Below are positions 20,201 to 26,420 of a stretch of 64,000 bases of DNA, piece after piece. The translations under genes were made by a program, and so were the position numbers. Position 1 is the stretch's first letter; each line of letters opens with the position of its first letter. The notes under the pieces were generated by a model. That model had not been told where the DNA came from. It did no database searches and saw only the letters and a list, made by a program, of their open reading frames with translations. This DNA comes from Pseudoalteromonas peptidolytica (lineage in GTDB: Bacteria > Pseudomonadota > Gammaproteobacteria > Enterobacterales > Alteromonadaceae). The stretch is from the NCBI RefSeq assembly GCF_012641745.1, contig NZ_WEHZ01000008.1:99286-163285 (forward strand). The letters run 5' to 3'.

Positions 20201-20595
20201 ACATCCATTACCCATAAATTGTCGCCACCGGCACGGTCGGAGATAAACGCTATCTTTTTGCCATCAGGTGAGAATTTTGGTTGGATGTTCCAGCCAATAT
20301 CTGCGGTGAGCGCAGTGGCCTTTCCACCGCTTATGGGCATGATATACAGATCGCCAAGCATATCAAAAACAATATGTTTACCATCTGGACTCACATCCAG
20401 ATTACTCCATGTTGTTTCATTGGTATCAATGGTAATCGTTTGTTTATCACCAGGAGGGTTAAGTACGTCCCAGCCTTTTGTTGATTTTTCTTCGGTAGGT
20501 GTCGCGGCAACTTTATCATCAGCGATAGTTGGCTGGCTAAACCCGATAACAGCAGCACTAATCGCTGCGGCTATTGGCGACTTAAAAAAAGACAT
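17257..20595 (-). CDS. Secreted TolB-like propeller fused to an amidohydrolase
   Basis: A 1112-residue protein with a signal peptide (cleavage likely after SQPTIA, near residue 25). Residues about 60-660 carry many DPP6/TolB-type blades, for example WSNLDVSPDGKHIVFDMLGD, FSPDGKKIAFISDRAGGDN and WSPDGQYIAVKQG. The C-terminal part (about 690-1080) is an amidohydrolase-superfamily domain. It has HAHG (metal HxH, near 738), a Lys in SVKSYNH (possible bridging ligand), HTGVEHA, HIGAHGQ and a closing RSGTIDGARYLGMDHDLGTI. This domain order recurs in marine gammaproteobacteria, where it is annotated only as amidohydrolase family. The substrate is unknown; a peptide or cyclic amide in the periplasm is plausible. 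It follows the histidine kinase on the same strand, with a hairpin between them. Confidence 0.88.
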   Translation of the reverse strand: MSFFKSPIAAAISAAVIGFSQPTIADDKVAATPTEEKSTKGWDVLNPPGDKQTITIDTNETTWSNLDVSPDGKHIVFDMLGDLYIMPISGGKATALTADIGWNIQPKFSPDGKKIAFISDRAGGDNLWVMDVDGQNLRQVSTEVNNIVHNPAWSPDGQYIAVKQGQVTGRTIPGGSIRMYHISGGKGVLVRERLHGAKSQKNVAEPTFSNDGKKIYYSVDATSGVRWEYNKNALKPVFEIRSWDLATGEEETVISGAGGAIRPTVSPDGNSIAFVKREDNGDEMVSALYTKNLHSGIETRIYSGLDRDLQEANGAHGNTPSFAYTPDGKSLVFWAKGVFHRVDIDSKEAQVIPTRVIAEKQMTPALRFAVDVAPDTFKVKLARWSQLSPDGETVLFQALGYLYLKDIESGEIKRLTKQTDHFEFYPSYSRDGKSIVYTTWNDKALGDVRVVSATGGKGKVITQEPGHYISASFSANGKQVLFKKVTGGYLLNGDWSMHPGIYLVDTSGGEAKLVTKHGDNPHFGADPERIYFSMMSDETHRELKSVNLNGQEMRSHFKGDYVFDFKVSPDGNYVAFIEHFNTFVAPFTSTGKTLSINKGEKAFPVKQVSKYSGDFLNWKADSSALTWAFGPTLYHRKLTDTFAFIDGASNQLDELTAEGIDLSFTHPADKPEGILALVGGKVVTMRNAEKEQEVIEDGVVLIKENRIVAVGKRSEVELPSTAKVMDISGKTVIPGLIDAHAHGSYGSRNLQPQQNWNQYSNLSFGVTTIHDPSNDSSEVFSMAELQRAGLTVAPRTYSVGRILYAGHAPGYKTPISNLEDAQFHVKRLKDAGAISVKSYNHPRRETRQQVLEAAKNMEIMVVPEGGSKFQHNMNMIVDGHTGVEHALPVPNIYSDIEQMWGQTNVGFTPTFVVAYGGISGEEYWYEHTNVWENERLMSFVPEYIVKPRAIRSGKAPERHYNHINVAKTAKQLRDKGVTVHIGAHGQREGLAAHWELWSMAQGGFTPWQALRSGTIDGARYLGMDHDLGTIEQGKLADLAIIDGDVLSNIRDSEKVAYTVINGRIYDAATMNEVGNYDKQRQPFFFESGSQTQMHPATAEYMEEKAHTYHWKH

Positions 20596-20625
20596 AGATG
20601 TTCCCTTTATTTTATCGTTTTTGTT

Positions 20626-20654
20626 TAAGACAAGTCAGCCACTGACTTGTCTTA
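20626..20654. other. Perfect 13-bp inverted repeat in the leader of the amidohydrolase gene
   Basis: TAAGACAAGTCAG and CTGACTTGTCTTA flank a three-base loop. It lies 30 nt upstream of the amidohydrolase start and 80 nt downstream of the kinase stop, both on the minus strand. It has no T-tract. It may be a terminator, mRNA leader structure or operator. Confidence 0.6.
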
Positions 20655-20733
20655 GTACATAGTGGTTTATATCGATTGGCATTTAGCATGAACAAGTTTA
20701 TGGGGGATGTCGAATAACATGCGGTTAATGGTG

Positions 20734-22893
20734 TTACCCCATCGTTTCTTTACGCACAAAATGCAGATACGCGGCCAGACTTTCTTGCCATAGCGTCATA
20801 GCGTCGGTGAGTTCGTCATGGCAAGACTTACCGTCTAGTAGTCGGCGCTCAGCTTTTTTTAAGTTCGCGCCATAGCGATTAAAGCCTAGTTGCAAAGCGG
20901 TACTTGCTTGACGATGAAGTAGTCTGATGCACTGTTCTTCATCATGTTCTAACAATTGTTGAATATGAATAAGCTTATTGCGAGCAGAGAGGACAAACTC
21001 ATTATAAATAGAGGATACTTCATCTTCACTAAAGCCTGACTGTAACGCATTCACGGCAGTTTCATCGTACAGTACGTCTGGAAGTTCAACACTGATTGCT
21101 GCTTTTTTGGGGGATTGAGATTCACTGATAGCCTGACGAAGTTTTTCTTGTTTAATTGGCTTACCCACAATGTCTCGGATCCCAAGTGCGAGATACTCTT
21201 TGACCTCATCCGGACTTAAACTGGCTGTAAACGCTAAAAATGGAGTGCGCTTATTTTTGTGCTCACAGCTTTTGAGTTGTTTTAAGACATCTTGACCTGA
21301 GAGATCAGGTAAATTCATATCCAGTAACACGACATCAAAATGGTACTGCACTAGCATATCAATAGCGCTGCGGCCATCAGTGGCAAGCTTCACTTTGTGT
21401 TCATCCTCAGCCATAAACTCGATTGCAATTTTTTGATTAAGTTCTAAATCTTCGACCAATAAAATAGTTAGACCGGTAATGCAGTTTTCGTGCTGAGGAC
21501 GTTGCTCAACCAAACTAAGCTCCCCAATATTTAGAAGTAAATCGAAACTAAATTGACTGCCCTTGTTGAGTTCACTTTGAATACTCAATTGTGAGCCAAG
21601 GCGGTTTAGTAACCGGCTTGTAATGGCAAGGCCAAGACCGGTGCCTCCTTTTATTTTACCAGCACTGCTTTGGACATAAGGCTCGGTGAGTTTACTAATG
21701 TCTTCCTTTTCAATACCAGGCCCTGAATCTATGATACTAAAGCGAACCTTGTGTTCAATCTGTTGGTCTTTTAGGATCTCAACTTTGAGTTTCACTTCTC
21801 CTTTGTCGGTAAATTTGATGGCGTTACCAACAAGGTTGATGAGGATTTGCCGTAATTTTTGCTGATCGAAGTAATAACAAACTTGATCAGGTAGCTCATA
21901 TACTAATTCAAAATGCAGCTTTTTTTGCTCTGCTAAAGGGCTGAGTAACAAGCAAAGGTTTTGTAACCAGCTTCTAAGTTCCACATCCTCCTCGTAGAGT
22001 GCTTCATCGCTTTGCTCTAAGCTGGCATAGTCCAGTACCTTATCAATAAGTAGGTTTAAAGATTCCGCTGAATTTACGATGGCTTCGCAATAGGCTTTAT
22101 TGCGATTGTCTTTTGTTCTGCCAAGCACGAGTTGTGCGCTGCCCAATATACCATTGAGCGGCGTTCTAATTTCATGACTAATAGTTGATAAGAACATGCC
22201 TCTAAGTTCAAGATCTTGCTGCGCTTTGAGTGCCAACTTATTGAGGTTTTTCTCTCTTTGCTCATTACACAGCAATGCCATTCCCGTGGCATAAAAAATG
22301 GGAGCAAGTACCCCGTTGAAGAAAATGGTAATACTGAACCAGTTTTCTTTAAACAAAGAAAAGTGAGTCACCTCTCCCATCAGCAGCGATCTACCAGTAA
22401 AGATGAACAAGATGATAATCAATATAGTGATATAGACTATGCTCCCATTCGGATATTTTGTGCGCGCAAAGCGAGTAAAAAAATAGAGCAGTAAGACTGC
22501 TTCTACTAGATGTTGTAAATCGGATATCAGGATCCGATTTCGCAAGTTTGGGTCGATAAGGCTGTTATAAAGCAATAAAAGAAAGAGCACTGCGGTAAAC
22601 CCCAGAAACACTTTGAACGCATGACCTTGTACTTCCAAAAACTGCTTGATAGCCATACAGTGGATAATGGATGCTGCGAAAAGGAGGGTGTTGGCAATCG
22701 GAATTGTTTGCCAGTTTTCAAAGTATCCGTGTAATGCAAAAGAAGAAATTGCTGCAAGTAATACCAATGGGTAGAAGATATATAGTAGCGTACCTGGTGT
22801 GCTTTTATTTGCTCGCCATGTCAAAAAAGTGAGAAGCGCCATCATGGCCGTCATCACGATACTTGTGAGGTAGAGTGTTTTTGGGTCGAGCAT
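20734..22893 (-). CDS. Hybrid sensor histidine kinase with receiver and Hpt-like domains
   Basis: A 719-residue protein. Residues about 1-215 hold six or seven hydrophobic segments, an integral membrane sensor without a large periplasmic loop. The HisKA H-box is FLSTISHEIRTPLNGILGSAQ. HATPase motifs are LVGNAIKFTDKGEVKL, IDSGPGIEKEDISKL and GGTGLGLAITSRLL. A receiver follows (ILLVEDLELNQKIA; phospho-Asp in VVLLDMNLPDLSGQDV; Lys in VGKPIKQEKL). The C-terminal 110 residues look like an Hpt domain, with a His in LLHRQASTALQLGF, though the usual HxLKG context is not kept. All catalytic motifs are present. No cognate response regulator is adjacent, although a LuxR/CsgD-like regulator lies upstream across an intergenic repeat. 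Confidence 0.9.
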   Translation of the reverse strand: MLDPKTLYLTSIVMTAMMALLTFLTWRANKSTPGTLLYIFYPLVLLAAISSFALHGYFENWQTIPIANTLLFAASIIHCMAIKQFLEVQGHAFKVFLGFTAVLFLLLLYNSLIDPNLRNRILISDLQHLVEAVLLLYFFTRFARTKYPNGSIVYITILIIILFIFTGRSLLMGEVTHFSLFKENWFSITIFFNGVLAPIFYATGMALLCNEQREKNLNKLALKAQQDLELRGMFLSTISHEIRTPLNGILGSAQLVLGRTKDNRNKAYCEAIVNSAESLNLLIDKVLDYASLEQSDEALYEEDVELRSWLQNLCLLLSPLAEQKKLHFELVYELPDQVCYYFDQQKLRQILINLVGNAIKFTDKGEVKLKVEILKDQQIEHKVRFSIIDSGPGIEKEDISKLTEPYVQSSAGKIKGGTGLGLAITSRLLNRLGSQLSIQSELNKGSQFSFDLLLNIGELSLVEQRPQHENCITGLTILLVEDLELNQKIAIEFMAEDEHKVKLATDGRSAIDMLVQYHFDVVLLDMNLPDLSGQDVLKQLKSCEHKNKRTPFLAFTASLSPDEVKEYLALGIRDIVGKPIKQEKLRQAISESQSPKKAAISVELPDVLYDETAVNALQSGFSEDEVSSIYNEFVLSARNKLIHIQQLLEHDEEQCIRLLHRQASTALQLGFNRYGANLKKAERRLLDGKSCHDELTDAMTLWQESLAAYLHFVRKETMG

Positions 22894-22960
22894 GTACCTA
22901 AAATTGCTTTTGATAATGATAAAAACTTAGCATAGAGGTATTCATTGAGGCAGTAAAGTA

Positions 22961-22994
22961 ATGAAGCACTGAGATCAGAAAGGCAGTGCTTCAT
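22961..22994. terminator. Perfect 11-bp hairpin between the regulator and kinase genes
   Basis: ATGAAGCACTG pairs with CAGTGCTTCAT. On the minus strand it lies about 280 nt after the LuxR-type gene, with only a weak T-rich tail (TACTTTACT). Possible terminator of a read-through transcript crossing the repeat. Confidence 0.4.
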
Positions 22995-23023
22995 GGGGGC
23001 GCTATTGCGCGATAGCCATTGAC

Positions 23024-23234
23024 TTAACCTGAGCCGCGGATAATTAATGTCTTTCTAGCAGCCCGTTTTAGCGCTAACTGCGTAAATTCGCCTGCCTACA
23101 GGATGTAGGTATCTTAGCGAGAGCTGGACGCGGGAGCGGTGTTTTCCCTAAAACTTGCTGGCTAGACAAGGAAAAACTAAGTTGTGCTTTAGCAACAATG
23201 AGTTGGAACATTCCTTATCCAAACCTCAGGTTAA
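23024..23234. repeat. MITE-like element with terminal inverted repeats
   Basis: The left end TTAACCTGAG is the exact reverse complement of the right end CTCAGGTTAA. A second matching block lies inside (GGATAA on the left, TTATCC on the right), so the termini read TTAACCTGAG-N4-GGATAA in both inward directions. The 211-bp interior has no ORF. Its core (23094-23143) is shared with 3716-3765 and, in part, with 62534-62574. This accounts for most of the 380-bp gene-free gap at 22894-23274. No clear target-site duplication was seen. Confidence 0.7.
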
Positions 23235-23274
23235 TTAATCAAATATATTGTACTGGATTTGACGAAATCTATCG

Positions 23275-23940
23275 TTAACGTATTTCGTCCGGGATGTTTT
23301 GTTGAGCCCAAGATAATAACTCAATGCGGTTACGGCATTTAGTTTTACGAAATGCACTATATAAGTGTGTTTTTACAGTATGAGGACTGATGTTTAACTC
23401 TTCAGCAATTTCTTTGTTTTTCGCGCCTTTACTCATTAACGCAATAATCGCTTTCTCTCGCTTCGTAAGTTTGATTGGCTCTATATCGCCTTCTGTAAGC
23501 TTATGTAGAGCATCCTTATTAAATTGCAGCATGCGATTTAAAACATTACACATTACGTCGCGGCGATACCAAAGTTGATCTTCGAGTAAAAGTCGGATCC
23601 CTTTCATTAGCACATCGGCATTATCAGTGGTGTAAAATACACCTCGAATACCACTGAGTAGCGCGCGGTTCGCTAATTCAGGGTTTTCATCTAAATTAAA
23701 CAGCACGATGTCACATTTTACCTTGAGATTGACAAGTTGTTCTTTTAGTTTTCCCCAAGAATCATTCACTGCGGTTTCAATGAAAAGTAATCTTGTGCCT
23801 TCAGGCACTTCTGAGATATCAGTTCCTGTTGTTACATCCAGTCCCTGGGTTTTTAACAATGGCTGTAACACATTGATACCAATGGTGTTAACAGGCTCTT
23901 TATCTAATAACAAAAAAGCAGTACTGCTCATTTTGGACAC
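23275..23940 (-). CDS. LuxR-type transcriptional regulator of the CsgD/VpsT kind
   Basis: A 221-residue regulator. The C-terminal part (about 150-215) is a GerE/LuxR helix-turn-helix: LTKREKAIIALMSKGAKNKEI, AEELNISPHTVKTHLYSAF and CRNRIELLSWAQ, very like CsgD. The N-terminal part resembles a receiver but lacks the acidic pocket and the phospho-Asp context, so it is probably not phosphorylated. The segment before the linker reads LWYRRDVM. In VpsT and relatives the corresponding W-[F/L/M]-[T/S]-R motif binds cyclic di-GMP; here it is WYRR, a near match. CsgD/VpsT proteins control biofilm matrix genes. Whether this one does is inference. It stands alone, downstream of an AT-rich promoter region. 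Confidence 0.82.
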   Translation of the reverse strand: MSKMSSTAFLLLDKEPVNTIGINVLQPLLKTQGLDVTTGTDISEVPEGTRLLFIETAVNDSWGKLKEQLVNLKVKCDIVLFNLDENPELANRALLSGIRGVFYTTDNADVLMKGIRLLLEDQLWYRRDVMCNVLNRMLQFNKDALHKLTEGDIEPIKLTKREKAIIALMSKGAKNKEIAEELNISPHTVKTHLYSAFRKTKCRNRIELLSWAQQNIPDEIR

Positions 23941-24092
23941 ACTCTAATTTTTTCCAATTTATCAATGCTAACATGGGATTCAGACCTTTTGTATTAGAAT
24001 TTTTAGTACAAGATAGATAAATCCGCTATATACGAAAGTTAAATAATGGATCAAAAATATGTGCAGAATATGTATCAGAATGTAATTTGTTG

Positions 24093-24137
24093 AAATAAGT
24101 AAGTTTTTAATAATGTTGATTAATAACTTACTTATTT
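24093..24137. terminator. Perfect 13-bp inverted repeat downstream of hinT
   Basis: AAATAAGTAAGTT and AACTTACTTATTT flank a 19-nt spacer, 23 nt beyond the hinT stop on the minus strand. It could end the hinT transcript, or act as an operator for the LuxR-type gene that starts about 150 bp further on. The stem is AT-rich and has no clear T-tract. Confidence 0.4.
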
Positions 24138-24159
24138 ACATAAATTAACATGGAATAAT

Positions 24160-24531
24160 TTAGGCTAATCCTTTCTTCGTATCTTGGTAAGGAGGCCAAC
24201 CCATTTCTTTTCCTGCTAAAACATGCAGATGAAGGTGATACACCGTTTGTCCACCATGTTCATTACAGTTCATTACGACTCGATAACCGTCTTCGGCAAA
24301 GCCATGCTCTTGCGCTAGCTTTGCAGCTACCACGTATAAGTGTCCGATGAGGTGTGAGTTTTCTTCCGTTACATCGTTAATGGTTGCGATAGCTGTTTTT
24401 GGGATAACCAAAACATGAAATGGGGCTTGCGGGTTAATATCTCTAAATGCCAATGCCTTTTCATCTTCATATACGATGTCAGCAGGTATTTCTCGGTTAA
24501 TAATTTTGGTGAAAATTGTTTCTGAACTCAT
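24160..24531 (-). CDS. hinT: HIT-family purine nucleoside phosphoramidase HinT
   Basis: A 123-residue protein with the histidine triad HLHLHVL preceded by GGQTVY and followed by KEMGWPP, the signature of HinT. HinT hydrolyses AMP-N-linked substrates such as AMP-lysine and AMP-morpholidate. The N-terminal stretch TIFTKIINREIPADIVYEDE is typical. Length and motifs are complete. It is divergent from the DUF2057 gene, with a 21-bp palindrome in between. Confidence 0.94.
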   Translation of the reverse strand: MSSETIFTKIINREIPADIVYEDEKALAFRDINPQAPFHVLVIPKTAIATINDVTEENSHLIGHLYVVAAKLAQEHGFAEDGYRVVMNCNEHGGQTVYHLHLHVLAGKEMGWPPYQDTKKGLA

Positions 24532-24583
24532 CGTTCTTCCTTAATTAGTGAATGATATGCCTAGCATAACCAACTATTGTAGA

Positions 24584-24604
24584 TACTCAATAGTATATTG
24601 AGTA
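24584..24604. promoter_or_regulatory. 21-bp palindrome between divergent hinT and DUF2057 gene
   Basis: TACTCAATA and TATTGAGTA are exact inverted repeats around a GTA centre. The size and position, in a divergent promoter region, are typical of a dimeric repressor site. The cognate regulator is not identifiable. Confidence 0.45.
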
Positions 24605-24692
24605 CATAGAAAAAGGCTGGAGATATATCTGACTATGCAGTAACCTCAATTAAGATAACTGGTATTAAACCCATAAACGAAGGAGTGAATAG

Positions 24693-25301
24693 ATGCGTTT
24701 AAAATCTACACTTGTAACAGCGGGACTGTTCTTATCATCATTCTCCCACGCTGCATTACTCAGCTTTCCCGAAGAAATTATTCCATTGCAGGTGAATGAT
24801 AAAACCATCGAGCACTCTTTTTTTTCGAAAGTCAGAGAGCTAGATTTAGCAAGTGGTGAATATGCAGTGAAAATGCGTTATACCGACCTGTATGAGGTGG
24901 GCTATGACGACCACGAAACCGTTGAATCTAAGCCATTCTGGGCAACAATCAGTATCGATACAGATGGGCAATATGATGTGAAATTTAATCGTCCTGACAA
25001 TGTGGTCGCAGCAAAAGCGTTTGCCGCCCAGCCATCGATTATGTTGCAAGCGCCTAATGAATCGTTAGCCACAACCTTGGTGGTTACTCAAAAAAGGCCT
25101 AGAGTAGTGAGTGCGATAGCAAGCCAATCAGCAGAAGTGACTGCGCCACGTTACTCGACACCTAGTAATCCCACACAGCCTGCCGCGCCAGCAGCACCTA
25201 AATCAGCTCATCCAGATGTAGTTGGCATGTTGGATTATTGGTGGCAGCAAGCTACACCTGAACAAAAGCAGCTGTTTTTGGAAAAAATAAAGGGCAATTA
25301 A
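24693..25301 (+). CDS. DUF2057 (YccT-like) secreted protein
   Basis: A 202-residue protein with a signal peptide ending near SFSHA (residue 20). The following LLSFPEEIIPLQVNDKTIEH and the GEYAVKMRYTDLYEV segment match what I know of DUF2057/YccT proteins. YccT in E. coli and Salmonella has been linked to curli control and is periplasmic; a molecular function is not established. The C-terminal third is a proline/alanine-rich linker (PSNPTQPAAPAAPK) followed by a short helical tail (MLDYWWQQATPEQKQLF), which is an addition to the core domain. AAGGAG precedes the start at good spacing. The short motif AACTGGTATTAAACCC lies just upstream. Confidence 0.75.
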   Translation: MRLKSTLVTAGLFLSSFSHAALLSFPEEIIPLQVNDKTIEHSFFSKVRELDLASGEYAVKMRYTDLYEVGYDDHETVESKPFWATISIDTDGQYDVKFNRPDNVVAAKAFAAQPSIMLQAPNESLATTLVVTQKRPRVVSAIASQSAEVTAPRYSTPSNPTQPAAPAAPKSAHPDVVGMLDYWWQQATPEQKQLFLEKIKGN

Positions 25302-25308
25302 TGCCCTT
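25290..25308 (-). terminator. Terminator of speE overlapping the end of the DUF2057 gene
   Basis: AAGGGCA / TGCCCTT with a five-base loop. On the minus strand it is followed by TATTTTTTCC, a good T-tract, and lies 32 nt past the speE stop. The stem includes the DUF2057 stop codon, so it may serve both convergent genes. Confidence 0.6.
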
Positions 25309-25339
25309 ATAAATATTAATAGTAGTAAGCAAGGTTGGC

Positions 25340-26212
25340 TTACTTTTCGAATGCACGCTTCATAAAGTTAGGTGTTGCTAATGCGCCCTTGTGAATACCT
25401 GTGTTGTAGTACTCAGTATCAAATGTTGCGTTGTCAACGTCTTGCTCGCGGAATCCGGCAAACTTTTCATCTTTACGTGCCATCGTTGCTGACCACAGGC
25501 CGCTTGGGTAGATTGGCTGTGGGAAAGGCAGAGTTTGCAGATCAACAAAGCCGACCTCTAGCATTGCATCGCGCATTTCTAATAGCAGTGGCATGTGCAT
25601 TAGCGGTGATTCGCTTTGCTGGATCATAATACCGCCTGTGCGAAGCGCTGCTAAACAGCTTTTGTAGAATGCGTGGTTGAATAAGCCTTCACCAGGACCA
25701 ACAGGGTCAGTACCATCAACAATGATTACGTCAATGGACTCAGCTGGTGCTTCTCGCATGTATTTGATGCCGTCATCAAACATCACTGTTGCGCGAGGGT
25801 CATTGTTAGACTCGCAAAGCTCTGGGAAGTATTTAAGTGACATTTGCGTCACAACTTCGTCAATATCAATTTGAGTTACGGTTTCAACGCCAGGGTGCTT
25901 TAATACTTCACGCAATGTGCCACAGTCGCCGCCGCCAATGATCACCACATTTTTTGGTGCAGGGTGTGAAAATAATGCCGGGTGACTCATCATCTCGTGA
26001 TAGAAAAAGTTTTCACGCGTGCTCACCATAGTGCAACCGTCAATGATCATCAGGTTACCAAAATCCGTGGTCTCAAACATTTCTACCTTTTGAAAAGGAG
26101 ACTGAATTTCGTCTAATTTTTTGTTGACTCTAAGTGAAAATGCGCTGCCATCGCGGTCGCTAATTTCAGTAAACCAACGGTTTGCTTCTAAGTTTGCCAT
26201 GATTGTGTTCAC
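25340..26212 (-). CDS. speE: Spermidine synthase (polyamine aminopropyltransferase) SpeE
   Basis: A 290-residue enzyme that transfers the aminopropyl group of decarboxylated S-adenosylmethionine to putrescine. It releases 5-methylthioadenosine, the compound that feeds the methionine salvage pathway encoded at the left of the window. Motifs: the AdoMet-binding GGGDCGTLREVLKH, QIDIDEVV, the catalytic VDGTDPVGPGEGLF and QSESPL. The length is normal. It is divergent from speA, so the two polyamine genes share a promoter region. No speD is visible in the window. Confidence 0.94.
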   Translation of the reverse strand: MNTIMANLEANRWFTEISDRDGSAFSLRVNKKLDEIQSPFQKVEMFETTDFGNLMIIDGCTMVSTRENFFYHEMMSHPALFSHPAPKNVVIIGGGDCGTLREVLKHPGVETVTQIDIDEVVTQMSLKYFPELCESNNDPRATVMFDDGIKYMREAPAESIDVIIVDGTDPVGPGEGLFNHAFYKSCLAALRTGGIMIQQSESPLMHMPLLLEMRDAMLEVGFVDLQTLPFPQPIYPSGLWSATMARKDEKFAGFREQDVDNATFDTEYYNTGIHKGALATPNFMKRAFEK

Positions 26213-26420
26213 ACTTGATAAAAATTAGCGCAATTCTGCCAGTGGTTGCGCCTTTGCTCAATCAATTTTAGCCAACATTTTGTACTTTGCCTCATATTGG
26301 TGTTGATCTCACTGTGGTTATTTTTAAAATTTGTAAGGTAGTGAAAACACAACTTTAGGTCGCATTGACCAGTCTTGCGTATTAGAATGAAGCTTTATGA
26401 AGAGTTAATTGAGAGCAGTA

